Shown piece after piece: positions 1 through 8,126 of a stretch of 64,000 nt of DNA. Source of the DNA: Bacillus sp. cl95. GTDB taxonomy: Bacteria; Bacillota; Bacilli; Bacillales; Cytobacillaceae. The notes beneath the pieces were generated by a model, which saw only the letters and a list, made by a program, of their open reading frames with translations, was not told the DNA's origin and made no database searches. Location of the stretch: assembly GCF_900115925.1 (NCBI RefSeq), contig NZ_FOYF01000004.1, positions 333,122-397,121 of the forward strand, given 5' to 3'. The translations under genes and the position numbers were made by a program. Each line of letters starts with the position of its first letter. Within the stretch, counting starts at the first letter, position 1.

Positions 1-27
1 GCTATTTAAAATTTAAAAAAAGAAAAT

Positions 28-195
28 AGTGGTTGATTTTAGCTGCAGGATGCTCGCTTTCAGCGTACGAAATGATGCGATAGCATAATGGAGGATTCCT
101 AAAAATCTCGTACATACCGCTCCAATCAACATTTTTATTAATTGTTTGTTTTCATAAAACATATTCAGAAAACAAAAATCTATTAGAAAAGAGCC
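28..195. repeat. Dispersed intergenic repeat, family 2, short copy
   Basis: This non-coding stretch shares its ends and several internal blocks with the longer element at 56498-56863. It opens with GTTGATTT and contains GCTCGCTTTC, ACGAAATGATGCGATAGCAT, the block CCGCTCCAATCAAC and a closing TTAGAAAAGAGSC-type end. The opening GTTGATT and the internal CCAATCAAC can pair, so the element may fold as RNA. No coding potential is visible. It occupies most of the gene-free left edge (1-325). I see nothing else definable there except the ribosome binding site of the next gene. Confidence 0.6.
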
Positions 196-325
196 ACCAA
201 TTATTTAGGTAGCATCATAAGAATAGCAGCATTGGGATACACTACCGAAAGAATGTTGAAGTTGTATCTCCTGTAATTTTTTTAGTATTTACTTTTATTT
301 TAGTCGGACTCATGGGAGGTTCTTA

Positions 326-1345
326 ATGACTATTGAAAAGGATAGATTCATTAAATTGACGAGTACTGAAATTGCAAGCCTTTGGAATACCTACATATAC
401 GCCAGTATGTCAGCCTGTCTCCTTACACATTTTGTGGATACAGTTTCAGATCCAGAAGTAGCGGAATTACTAAACCAAAACTTAGAAGCTTCACAGAAAC
501 ATCTTAATGATATTCAAGAATTATTTAAAAAAGAGGAAATTGTACAGCCTATAGGCTTCCCTGTTGCAAAGCATGTGATAAGGAAATCACCCAAATTATT
601 CTCGGATGTATTTTATCTGCAGTATTTGATACATGTGAATAAATTTGGATTGGTTGCACATGCAGGTGATATCGCAATGGCATCCCGTAAGGATATACGC
701 GATTTATATTCTCGTTTTCTCGCGGATACACTGAAGATGTACGACGATATTATCCAAGTAATGCTCCAAAAAGGGGTGTACATTCGCCCACCCCACATGA
801 CATACCCGGATCAAGTAGATTTTGTAGAAAAGAAGTCTTTCTTAAATGGATGGCTCGGACACACCAGACCATTACTGGGGATAGAAGTATCACAATTGTT
901 CCACACTCTACTCCACAACCATATCGGCAATCAAGTTTGTATCGGATTTGCACAGGTTACCGATGACGAAGAGATTAGCAGTCATTTTTTGCGTGGCAAA
1001 CATTTGTGTTCCAACATTTTAAGTGATATTTATAACATTTTGCTTGAAAGTGATGTACCACCTGCTACCAACTGGGATGCTAGTGTTACGAATTCAACGA
1101 CTGCTCCATTTTCCAATCAACTGATGCTTTTCATATTGGGATCTCTTTCAAGTATTGGTAATGCAGCCTATGGAGCAAGTCTTGCCGTATCAATGAGAAG
1201 AGATCTTGGGTTGATGTTTGAAAAGTTCATCGCAAAAGCCCTAGCTTATGGAGCAGACGGAATAAACATCATGATTGAACGAGGGTGGTTGGAACAGCCC
1301 CCACATTATTTAGATCGGGAAAAACTTTCGAAAGAAAAGACTTGA
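326..1345 (+). CDS. DUF3231 family protein
   Basis: A 339-residue protein recognised as DUF3231, a family common in spore-forming Bacillaceae and without an assigned biochemical role. It has two similar halves of about 165 residues, each rich in predicted long helices (for example around residues 10-60 and 185-235). This resembles the duplicated four-helix, ferritin-like architecture of the family. There is no signal peptide and no clear membrane segment. The ATG start follows GGGAGG at 315-320 with normal spacing. The gene stands alone, and a 15-bp imperfect hairpin (1365-1404) follows it. The family assignment is by recognition of overall sequence style and is fairly sure. Function is unknown. 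Confidence 0.85.
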   Translation: MTIEKDRFIKLTSTEIASLWNTYIYASMSACLLTHFVDTVSDPEVAELLNQNLEASQKHLNDIQELFKKEEIVQPIGFPVAKHVIRKSPKLFSDVFYLQYLIHVNKFGLVAHAGDIAMASRKDIRDLYSRFLADTLKMYDDIIQVMLQKGVYIRPPHMTYPDQVDFVEKKSFLNGWLGHTRPLLGIEVSQLFHTLLHNHIGNQVCIGFAQVTDDEEISSHFLRGKHLCSNILSDIYNILLESDVPPATNWDASVTNSTTAPFSNQLMLFILGSLSSIGNAAYGASLAVSMRRDLGLMFEKFIAKALAYGADGINIMIERGWLEQPPHYLDREKLSKEKT

Positions 1346-1422
1346 AAATGCACTTCAAAATAGATGACCCTTAATGCATAAACTCATTAATGCATCAAGG
1401 GTCAAGCACTATTCACTATTCA

Positions 1423-1935
1423 CTATTCCCTATATTTAATAGCTAGTCCCTTTAAGAAATTCCTCGCGAATTTATCTCCGCACTCTTTATAATTCTTATG
1501 ACCTTCTTTTCTTAATAAAGCGCCAAGTTCTCCTTTTGTTACCGCGATTCCTGCATCTGCAAATATATTAAGCATATCCTCAGTTGTTAAAGCCAGAGCA
1601 ATTTTCACTTTCTTTAACAGGAGATTATTGACGTTTGCGCTTTTCCTAAGAGCCGGTTCTGGTGTCTCAGGTTGTCCTGGCTTAGGCTCTTGCTTTCCTC
1701 TTTTATAAATGATTAAGCCATTTAAGAATGAATCCAACATAACATTATTGCATTTAATATTCTCTTCATCCTCTGCATAATCATCATCGTCGTAACCGTC
1801 ACTTGACTTTGTAAGTATCTTTACCACTTCCGGCACGGTTACTTCCACACCGCCAAGTTTAAAAATCTTGGCTATTTCTGCATTTTTTATTTCAAGCGCA
1901 TATCGTAATCGAATTAAAATATCGTTATTATCCAT
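1423..1935 (-). CDS. DUF1456 (YehS-like) protein
   Basis: A 170-residue protein of the DUF1456/YehS type. The family consists of a duplicated helical repeat beginning with a phrase like NDILIRLRYAL. Here the first repeat spans about residues 3-75 and the second about 95-165 (NNLLLKKVKIALAL). An acidic stretch (about residues 45-58) and a Pro/Glu-rich linker separate them. Each repeat ends with a similar C-x-x-x-hydrophobic-LDSFLNGL or FARNFLKGL segment. The ATG follows AGGAGG with 7-base spacing. It is convergent with the DUF3231 gene, and rlmD lies upstream on the same strand after a 117-base gap. The biochemical role of the family is not established. Confidence 0.85.
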   Translation of the reverse strand: MDNNDILIRLRYALEIKNAEIAKIFKLGGVEVTVPEVVKILTKSSDGYDDDDYAEDEENIKCNNVMLDSFLNGLIIYKRGKQEPKPGQPETPEPALRKSANVNNLLLKKVKIALALTTEDMLNIFADAGIAVTKGELGALLRKEGHKNYKECGDKFARNFLKGLAIKYRE

Positions 1936-2052
1936 CCATAAACCTCCTATAATATTTGTTTTTTTGTATAGCTATTTCAAAAATGACGAAATGGCATCAA
2001 AGAAGACAAAAGTCCGAGAATCCTCTAAAGCCACTCTCGAACTTTCTGCTAT

Positions 2053-3426
2053 TTATTCAGCCAATTCTACCAGCGCACAGCACTCTACATGCATGGTCTG
2101 TGGGAACATATCAACCGGCTGGATTTCAACAGTTTTATAACCGCCGTCTTCTAATATCCTTAAGTCCCGTGCCAATGTTCCAGGGTTACAAGACACATAA
2201 ACGACTTTCTTCGGTTTCATGGAAATAATGGTTTGCAGGAGTGCCTCATCGCAGCCCTTTCTTGGCGGATCGACCACCAATACATCCGCTTCGTTCCCTT
2301 CTTTATACCAAGAAGGGATAACCACTTCGGCTTCTCCAACAGCAAATTCAGCATTTGCAATGCCGTTCAATGTGGCATTTCTCTTCGCATCCTCAATGGC
2401 TTCAGGAACGATTTCCACCCCAAATACTTTCTTTGCTTTTTCAGCTAAAAATAAAGAAATAGTACCGATTCCACAATATGCATCGATGACATTTTCCCCG
2501 CCCGTTAAGCCTGCATATTCCAAAGCTTTGTCATACAGCACTTTTGTTTGAACTGGATTGACTTGATAAAAAGATCGGGCAGATATCGCGAACTTTACTT
2601 CACCAATCGTATCGTAAATTACTTCGTCGCCCCAGATGACGTTCGTCTTTTCACCTAAAATGACATTCGTCCGTTTGGAATTAACATTATGGACAATCGA
2701 TTTCAAATGAGGCAGACGAGTTTGAAGTTCTTCAATTATTTTTTCTTGGTGAGGAAGTTCAGCTGTTCTAGTAACTAATACAACCATCAACTCTCCTGTT
2801 TCATTACCAAAACGCGCCATGATGTGTCGTAACACACCTTTATGCGTTTCTTCGTTATAAGCAGGAATTCCAAGGTCACCGCAAATTTCCTTAGCTGCCT
2901 GAATGGCTTCATTTACTTCTGGAAGTTGAATGAGACTTTCATTTGTATCAACTATTTCATGACTGCGCGGTTTAAAAAAGCCAGCAATCAACTTTCCATC
3001 TTTTTCACCGACTGGAACTTGCGCTTTGTTTCGATAATGCCAAGGATTATCCATTCCTAGAATTGGATGGATGGTCACATTCTCAAGTTTCCCAATTCGT
3101 GCCATAACTTGACGTACTTGATTTTCTTTGAACTTCAATTGACCTTCATAGCTAATGTGTTGAAGCTGACAGCCTCCATACTTATGCGCTTCTGCCTCAA
3201 CGACTTTAACTCTAAATGGACTTTCTTCGTGAATTTCAATTAGTTTTCCGACACCATAGCTCTTGTTCGTCTTAATGATTTTTACATTCACCTTTTCTCC
3301 GGGCAAAGCTCCCATGATAAAAAGTGGATATCCGTCAATTTTCGCCACACCTGCACCGTCGTGGGTCAAGTCTTCAACCAAAGCCTCTATATAATCGTTC
3401 TTTTGAACCGGTAAAGTTCTGCTCAT
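2053..3426 (-). CDS. rlmD: 23S rRNA (uracil-5-)-methyltransferase, RlmD/RlmCD type
   Basis: A 457-residue SAM-dependent RNA m5U methyltransferase of the TrmA/RumA family, which in Bacillus modifies U747 and U1939 of 23S rRNA. An N-terminal TRAM domain (about residues 8-62) is followed by the catalytic Rossmann domain, with the SAM loop [12 protein letters not shown], the DPPRKGC motif and the catalytic-cysteine motif [11 protein letters not shown]. The start at 3426 is chosen because AAAGGAAG precedes it and the conserved TRAM domain begins soon after. An upstream GTG/ATG-type start would add 35 unconserved residues. Only one cysteine (in KYGGCQLQH) is seen where E. coli RumA has a C-x5-C-x2-C iron-sulfur motif. 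In B. subtilis this gene follows dgkB. Here several genes separate them. Confidence 0.9.
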   Translation of the reverse strand: MSRTLPVQKNDYIEALVEDLTHDGAGVAKIDGYPLFIMGALPGEKVNVKIIKTNKSYGVGKLIEIHEESPFRVKVVEAEAHKYGGCQLQHISYEGQLKFKENQVRQVMARIGKLENVTIHPILGMDNPWHYRNKAQVPVGEKDGKLIAGFFKPRSHEIVDTNESLIQLPEVNEAIQAAKEICGDLGIPAYNEETHKGVLRHIMARFGNETGELMVVLVTRTAELPHQEKIIEELQTRLPHLKSIVHNVNSKRTNVILGEKTNVIWGDEVIYDTIGEVKFAISARSFYQVNPVQTKVLYDKALEYAGLTGGENVIDAYCGIGTISLFLAEKAKKVFGVEIVPEAIEDAKRNATLNGIANAEFAVGEAEVVIPSWYKEGNEADVLVVDPPRKGCDEALLQTIISMKPKKVVYVSCNPGTLARDLRILEDGGYKTVEIQPVDMFPQTMHVECCALVELAE

Positions 3427-3628
3427 TCTAATCTTCCTTTGCTGATGGATTCCGTCCGTTTTGACTAGCAAGATTGTAACATAAAGCGGTGATGATTGCG
3501 AAGTGATGCCGCATAAGACAGGTCTGCTCATGCGACATTTTTGAAAATCATGTCAGATTCTTTCAGTTTTCAAACATAAAGAAAGTGTATATGATTATAA
3601 CAATCTTCATAAAAGGAGGGAGATTTGG

Positions 3629-3967
3629 ATGAAGAAATCATTTTGGCTCTCCATCATCATGCTCCTGGCCTTTTACGCCTTCACCATTTTCATGTCCGCA
3701 TCAGACGTGGCTGTGAAGGCTCAACACAAGATTAATAATGGTGCCATTGTCGTTATTGACGAAAGTCCCGGAGAGCTCAAGTGGAAAGACGATGAAAAAA
3801 AGCATCTCTTTTATCTGGTCGCCATCGCCGTTGTTCTGCTCTTTGCCAATGGTCCCAAACTCTTGAACACAAACCGTAGAAAACCTATTAAAGTTAAACT
3901 TACTTTTCTGACGACTGTCTTTTATCAGTCCAATTATGTGAGATTCTCTCCCGCTTTGAAAATCTAA
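3629..3967 (+). CDS. Hypothetical membrane protein with two transmembrane segments
   Basis: I do not recognise this 112-residue protein. It has a hydrophobic N-terminal segment (about residues 5-24), an extracytoplasmic-looking polar stretch (residues 25-58, including DESPGELKWKDDEKK) and a second hydrophobic segment (about 60-75). A basic tail follows (NTNRRKPIKVK) and then a more hydrophobic C-terminus. A very good Shine-Dalgarno sequence, AAAGGAGGGAG, lies 7-8 bases before the ATG. It is followed after 26 bases by a second tiny membrane protein gene with its own GGGAGG site and then a strong terminator. The two therefore look like a real small operon. Function is unknown. Confidence 0.6.
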   Translation: MKKSFWLSIIMLLAFYAFTIFMSASDVAVKAQHKINNGAIVVIDESPGELKWKDDEKKHLFYLVAIAVVLLFANGPKLLNTNRRKPIKVKLTFLTTVFYQSNYVRFSPALKI

Positions 3968-3993
3968 ACATTTTCATTAAGGGAGGAAATAAT

Positions 3994-4107
3994 ATGTGGA
4001 TCCGCTTTGTGTTTATTGGCCTTTTCTCTTTAACTGCAACCAGTATGCTCACCTATCAGGGTATTGAGATTTACCATGCTTTCGTAGATTTTTTTAAACA
4101 AAAATAA
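3994..4107 (+). CDS. Very small membrane protein, 37 residues
   Basis: This short reading frame encodes MWIRFVFIGLF... ending in FFKQK. It has a single hydrophobic segment (about residues 3-20) and a short amphipathic tail. GGGAGG at 3981-3986 sits 7 bases before the ATG, and a terminator follows 20 bases after the stop codon. This makes translation plausible despite the length. It probably forms a transcription unit with the 112-residue membrane protein upstream. No family is recognised, and function cannot be inferred beyond probable membrane insertion. Confidence 0.5.
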   Translation: MWIRFVFIGLFSLTATSMLTYQGIEIYHAFVDFFKQK

Positions 4108-4127
4108 ACGAAATTACTGGTTAACAG

Positions 4128-4172
4128 AAAAAGCGCACGAAACCATTTTACAAATGGTTCGTACGCTTTTTT
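4128..4172. terminator. Bidirectional intrinsic terminator
   Basis: A long hairpin pairs AAAAGCG-x-ACGA-(bulged A)-ACCATTT with its complement. A T-run follows on the plus strand and an A-run on its left flank gives U residues for the minus strand. It separates the small membrane protein unit (plus) from the cupin and pncB genes (minus), whose last stop codon lies at 4173. Confidence 0.85.
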
Positions 4173-4529
4173 CTATTCTTTCACCGGCATGAAAGCCGCC
4201 GGATCTAAATTTTCTCCTTCGATTACAATCGCAGTCAATCCATTTTGACTGACCGTTTCATGACTTTCCCCTTGTGTCCAGAAAACAGCATCTCCAGACT
4301 GGACATTTACTCGTTCTCCATCCTCACCACTTACCTGGCCCGCTCCGTTCATAATCAACAGTAATTGCGGAATGGGTGCCTCATGCCTACCAATCAATCC
4401 TTCTGCTTCAAGATGCATGCATCCGATATGGACACGTCCCTCTACAACTGAAATACGGGACATAATAAAATTAGAGTCGAATTTATCTATTTTTCTTCCG
4501 ACACCTAGATCAAATCGAAATATTTTCAT
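4173..4529 (-). CDS. Cupin-domain protein
   Basis: A 118-residue single-domain cupin. The first cupin-like motif lies around residues 48-70 (EGLIGRHEAPIPQLLLIMNG), with a histidine and a glutamate in the usual metal-binding positions. The second (about 78-95) reads VNVQSGDAVFWTQGESHE and ends in a conserved histidine. Such proteins bind a metal or small ligand, and substrate cannot be predicted. The ATG follows AAGGGGAG. The gene begins 22 bases after pncB on the same strand and shares its terminator, so it is probably cotranscribed with pncB. A link to nicotinate metabolism is only suggested by that context. Confidence 0.8.
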   Translation of the reverse strand: MKIFRFDLGVGRKIDKFDSNFIMSRISVVEGRVHIGCMHLEAEGLIGRHEAPIPQLLLIMNGAGQVSGEDGERVNVQSGDAVFWTQGESHETVSQNGLTAIVIEGENLDPAAFMPVKE

Positions 4530-4551
4530 ATATCTCTCCCCTTCAACATAT

Positions 4552-6018
4552 CTAGTTTTTCATTGCATCCACTTTCGCTTTTACCTCTTCAATATTCTTC
4601 ATCTTGTTATCCCAACATTTTTGACTTAAATCTACCGGGTATTCTTCAGGATTCATCGTGCGCTTGTACTCTTCCCAAAGCATACCAAGATTTTCTTGCA
4701 CATAACCTCTAGATTCCTCAAGACAAGGAATTTCGTAGACATATTGACCGTTCACAAAGATATCACTGTGCAAATCTTTCGCCGTAAAATCAGTAACAAA
4801 TTTGCTGATATACGTGTGAGTTGGATGGAACATTTTTAGACGTTTCTCCTGTTGCGGCTGTTCATCTTCAAGAGAGATGTAATCTCCCTCTGAACGCCCA
4901 TTAGCATTATTTATGATGCGATACACTTTCTTCTTGCCTGGTGTTGTCACTTTTTCAGGATTGGAAGAAATTTTGATGGTATCTTCCATTTCACCATTTT
5001 CATTCTCTATCGAGACAAGCTTATAAACCGCACCTAGTGCAGCCTGATCAAATGCTGTAATTAGTTTCGTTCCAATTCCCCAGCTGTCAATCCTTGCTCC
5101 TTGAGCCTTCAAATGCAGAATTGTATACTCGTCCAAATCGCTTGAAGCCACAATTTTTGCATCAGGGAACCCAGCATCATCCAGCAGCTTGCGTGCCTCT
5201 TTCGATAGATAGGCAAGGTCACCGCTATCAAGACGGATGCCTTTAAAATGAATCTTATCTCCCATTTCTTTCGCAACCCTAATCGCATTTGGCACCCCAG
5301 ACCTCAGCGTATCGTATGTATCTACCAAAAAGACGCAATCTTTATGTGTCTCCGCATATTTGCGGAACGCCATGTATTCATCTTTATAAGCTTGTACAAG
5401 TGCATGGGCATGCGTTCCTGAAACAGGTATATGAAATAGCTTTCCAGCGCGAACATTACTTGTTGCGTCAAATCCTGCCAAATAAGAAGCACGTGCTCCC
5501 CAAAGGGCTGCATCCATTTCCTGTGCTCTACGGGTGCCAAACTCCATGGCTACTTCGTCTTTAACGACCTGCTTCATTCTCGAAGCTTTTGTCGCAATCA
5601 ACGTTTGATAGTTTATGATATTCAAGAGCGCAGTCTCAAGAAGCTGAGCTTCACCAAGCGGAGCATCAATTCTCAGCATCGGTACATTGGCAAAAACAAG
5701 TTCTCCTTCTTTCATTGCACGAATCGCACCTGTGAATTTGAGCTCTCTTAAATACTGTAAATAATCGTCTGAATACCCGACTTCATTTTTCAAATAATCA
5801 AGGTCATCTTCTGAAAAACGAAAATCTTTGATATATTGAATCACTCGCTCTAGACCAGCAAAAATCGCATAACCATTTCCGAATGGAAGCTTACGGAAAA
5901 ACAATTCAAATACAGCTTTCTTGTTATGTACACCGTCACGCCAGTATGTTTCAACCATGTTAATTTGATATAAATCCGTATGGAGCATCATGCTGTCGTC
6001 TTGATAAATATGTTTCAT
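4552..6018 (-). CDS. pncB: Nicotinate phosphoribosyltransferase
   Basis: A 488-residue enzyme of the NAD salvage pathway that joins nicotinate to PRPP to give nicotinate mononucleotide, with ATP hydrolysis. It matches the long Firmicute PncB type (YueK-like). Recognisable segments are the N-terminal DLYQINMVETYW, the catalytic-loop region SGTHAHALVQAY (about residues 200-212), and FKGIRLDSGDLAYLSK, IVASSDLDEY and SWGIGTKLITA, which form the PRPP and nicotinate sites. The ATG follows GGAGG with 7-base spacing. It is first in a probable two-gene unit with a cupin gene. The 304-base upstream gap (6019-6322) contains no gene, and I could not identify an NiaR-type operator there. Confidence 0.95.
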   Translation of the reverse strand: MKHIYQDDSMMLHTDLYQINMVETYWRDGVHNKKAVFELFFRKLPFGNGYAIFAGLERVIQYIKDFRFSEDDLDYLKNEVGYSDDYLQYLRELKFTGAIRAMKEGELVFANVPMLRIDAPLGEAQLLETALLNIINYQTLIATKASRMKQVVKDEVAMEFGTRRAQEMDAALWGARASYLAGFDATSNVRAGKLFHIPVSGTHAHALVQAYKDEYMAFRKYAETHKDCVFLVDTYDTLRSGVPNAIRVAKEMGDKIHFKGIRLDSGDLAYLSKEARKLLDDAGFPDAKIVASSDLDEYTILHLKAQGARIDSWGIGTKLITAFDQAALGAVYKLVSIENENGEMEDTIKISSNPEKVTTPGKKKVYRIINNANGRSEGDYISLEDEQPQQEKRLKMFHPTHTYISKFVTDFTAKDLHSDIFVNGQYVYEIPCLEESRGYVQENLGMLWEEYKRTMNPEEYPVDLSQKCWDNKMKNIEEVKAKVDAMKN

Positions 6019-6322
6019 CTAAAATCCTCCGGGCATTTTTTCTATCGACTATTTAACCATTATAGCCAAATCTATATTTATAAAACTTCTACATCTAAGG
6101 ATTCGGCAAATGGATGAGGGCCTATTCATGACTGTCCCCTTTACTTTTCTGGTCATTCCTTACATATGTATTCTCTAAATACTACAAAATATCCTTTTCA
6201 TCGCACTACTTGTCTTTTCCCTACTACTGCAAACGAAAATAACACTTAACAGACTTTTACTGCATCTTGATATTGTATATCATGGAAAGATAGTTCTTCA
6301 GAAAAAAGGAGGAAAGTTTCCC
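6019..6322. other. Intergenic region between pncB and the RibD-like gene
   Basis: The two flanking genes diverge here, so both promoters should lie in this interval. It is AT-rich. A possible weak plus-strand promoter is TTAACA, 17 bases, GATATT (about 6247-6275), but the match is poor. The only clear signal is AAAGGAGG just before the ATG at 6323. I see no hairpin, repeat or other reading frame worth reporting. Confidence 0.35.
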
Positions 6323-6847
6323 ATGGCAGATAGAAAGATAGTTCTATTCATCGCTACAAGCCTCGACGGTTACATTGCAACAACAGAAGGAAGTTTAAAT
6401 TGGCTATTTGAAGCAGAGGGAGAAGGCGATAATGGTTTTGCTGATTTCTACGAAAGCACGGATGCCCTCATCATGGGGAAGTCAACCTATGATCATTTGA
6501 TGGAAATGACCGAAAACAAATACCCTCATGCCGATCGAAAGAGTTATGTTTTCACCTCAGATACATCTGCCATGCATGAAGCGATTGAATTTATAAACGA
6601 GGATGTCGTTACTTTTACGAAAAGGTTGAAAAAGGAAGAAGGGAAAAACATTTGGTTGATTGGAGGAAGCCAACTGCTTGATGCCTTCATGAAAAAGGAT
6701 CTTGTAGACGAATACATCATCACTCATGCCCCTGTCCTTCTCGGAAACGGCATCCCACTTTTTAAAGAAGGCAATCCAGAAATCCAGCTTCACCTAAAAG
6801 AAACGAAACGTTATGGAAGCATGGTTCAAAACCATTATGTAAAATAA
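6323..6847 (+). CDS. Dihydrofolate reductase-like (RibD C-terminal domain) protein
   Basis: A 174-residue protein of the RibD C-terminal/DHFR-like fold (YwjB/YyaP group). It starts IVLFIATSLDGYIA, the usual first strand and loop. It then shows ALIMGKSTYDHLME (nicotinamide dinucleotide-binding region, about residues 50-63), NIWLIGGSQLLDAF (glycine-rich NADPH loop, about 108-122) and DEYIITHAPVLLGNGIPLF near the end. An NADPH-dependent reductase activity is expected from the family, but the substrate is unknown because most such paralogues are not true DHFR or RibD. The ATG follows AAAGGAGG. The stop codon overlaps the first bases of a dispersed repeat (6846-7280). Confidence 0.85.
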   Translation: MADRKIVLFIATSLDGYIATTEGSLNWLFEAEGEGDNGFADFYESTDALIMGKSTYDHLMEMTENKYPHADRKSYVFTSDTSAMHEAIEFINEDVVTFTKRLKKEEGKNIWLIGGSQLLDAFMKKDLVDEYIITHAPVLLGNGIPLFKEGNPEIQLHLKETKRYGSMVQNHYVK

Positions 6848-7280
6848 GAAAAGCGAAAGCGCCCTCGGCACAAGTAAAGAACACTTGTGCCTGCGATGTA
6901 TTTCCAAGTAGCTTTCCTTTGTGTTCAGCCCCGACAGGCATAAGACGAAGCGCGCAGTTCATCCTCGAAAATCCTCATGATGCTATCGCATCATTTCGTG
7001 CGATGTGAATTCATGGAAGCTTTCCTTGTGCTATCGCCTTTTCTTCGTGCGATGATGATGCTACCGAAGCGTTCCTTGTCCTGATTTCTGGAGCGATTTG
7101 GCTTATGACCAAAATTGTTTTGGCTTTAGAAAACAATTAAGGTTGTTTCGGCCTTAGGAAACAACCCCGAGTTGCTCCAAGCATCACCTAAAGGTCATGC
7201 TCTCCGCAAGATATTCGGAGAAGCATATCCTTAGATGAAAACTGGCTGGGCGCTGGAGCTAGACAGCTATCTCCGTTAAA
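6846..7280 (+). repeat. Dispersed intergenic repeat, family 1, longest copy
   Basis: A mosaic non-coding element opens with AAGAAAAGCGAAAGCGCCC and closes with GGCTGGGCGCTGGAGCTAGA. These ends can pair with each other (GCGCCC with GGGCGC). Internal modules include a CACAAGTG...CACTTGTG hairpin, GCCCCGACAGGCATAAGACGA and ATTTGGCTTATGACCAAAAT, followed by imperfect repeats of TTGTTT(T/C)GGCTTTAG. Other copies lie at 23975, 42437 and 61948. The segment 6962-7037 matches 56699-56774 of family 2 in reverse orientation. The first base falls inside the TAA stop of the preceding gene. Short open frames inside are not regarded as genes. Confidence 0.8.
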
Positions 7281-7306
7281 TTTTTATACTTTCTTATCTA
7301 GAAATA

Positions 7307-7341
7307 AAGACCAATAGTCAGAGAACCTGACTATTGGTCTT
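7307..7341. terminator. Intrinsic terminator
   Basis: A perfect 14-bp stem (AAGACCAATAGTCA with its complement, 7-base loop) has a T-rich tail on the plus side and TTTATTTC on the minus side. It lies just past the stop codon of the isochorismatase-like gene and probably ends that transcript. Confidence 0.85.
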
Positions 7342-7349
7342 ATATATTT

Positions 7350-7907
7350 TCATTTATATTCCAAGTGCTTGTGGTCGAACACGTTTTCCTCAGAAGAACG
7401 CACCATAATAAAATGGTTAACATTATCAAGGCCATGAAGATTGCAGTTATGATGGGCAATGATTTTCTCAGCATTTAAGACTTTATTGTCTGTTGTAGAG
7501 TGTCCATCAGACACAAGTGTTACATCAAAGCCTAACGTGGTTGCGCGTCTACATGTACTATCCACGCAATATTCGGTTTTGCAGCCAACCACTACCAGAT
7601 GAAAAATTCCCTTTTCAATCAAATATTCATTTAATCCCGTTAAATGGAAAGCATCCGTTGCTTTTTTTGTAATGATTTTGTCTGATTCAATCGGTGCAAT
7701 GTAAGAATGAATTTGAAAGTCATCACAACTGGGATCGGCTACATCCAAATCTTGAATATAGACTAACGGAACATTAAGTGACCTTGCCGTTCCAATGATT
7801 TCCCCCATGATTTTCAAAAGATTTTCTTTCCTATAAACTGGGGTGCTTTTGGTTCCCTCGATAATCCCCACTTGGGCATCAATGATTAGAAGTGCTGTTT
7901 TCTCCAA
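7350..7907 (-). CDS. Isochorismatase-family cysteine hydrolase
   Basis: A 185-residue alpha/beta hydrolase of the isochorismatase-like (nicotinamidase-related) family. The catalytic aspartate lies in LLIIDAQVG (residue 10), a lysine is present in the mid-region (KIITKKATDAF), and the nucleophile cysteine lies in VVVGCKTEYCVDSTCRRA, where the second cysteine sits at the canonical position. The start is a TTG preceded by GGAGG with 8-base spacing. The in-between ATG is in a different frame. The gene is monocistronic with its own terminator. Such enzymes hydrolyse amides, such as nicotinamide or N-carbamoyl compounds. The substrate here is unknown, and proximity to pncB is suggestive only. Confidence 0.85.
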   Translation of the reverse strand: MEKTALLIIDAQVGIIEGTKSTPVYRKENLLKIMGEIIGTARSLNVPLVYIQDLDVADPSCDDFQIHSYIAPIESDKIITKKATDAFHLTGLNEYLIEKGIFHLVVVGCKTEYCVDSTCRRATTLGFDVTLVSDGHSTTDNKVLNAEKIIAHHNCNLHGLDNVNHFIMVRSSEENVFDHKHLEYK

Positions 7908-8081
7908 CTCTCATTCCTCCATTATTAAGGGAAATTATTTGAAAAACTTTTTAATCCCCTTCAACAATATTTTTTTAATTGTTCTTTTGAAATATTTTTT
8001 CATCATCCCCATATTTCACCACACCTTTCAATTCTGAAAAACAAGAATCTCCTCTTCATACTAACATGGTTTATTGTCAGA

Positions 8082-8113
8082 AAAAACAAAAAACCGTTCC
8101 TTAAGGAACGGTT
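8082..8113 (-). terminator. Intrinsic terminator of dagK
   Basis: A 9-bp perfect stem (AACCGTTCC, loop TTAA) is followed on the minus strand by TTTTTTGTTTTTT. It lies 13 bases past the dagK stop codon. Confidence 0.9.
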
Positions 8114-8126
8114 CGTATTTTTTCAT

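Noticed and set aside
1365..1404. Hairpin after the DUF3231 gene as an intrinsic terminator
   Set aside because: The stem is strong (15 bp, one mismatch) but AT-rich and without a T-run on either side. It is mentioned with the gene only. The tandem CACTATT copies following it are too short to interpret.
3427..3531. Longer RlmD with 35 extra N-terminal residues
   Set aside because: The upstream start has no ribosome binding site and the extension is not protein-family-like. AAAGGAAG before 3426 marks the real start.
6762..6962. Short minus-strand frame across the RibD-like gene end and repeat
   Set aside because: It is antisense to a well-supported gene and continues into a non-coding repeat. 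It has no ribosome binding site.
6846..7280. Insertion sequence or CRISPR array
   Set aside because: The repeated elements contain no transposase and no regular repeat-spacer pattern. No CRISPR-like array or cas gene was seen anywhere in the window.
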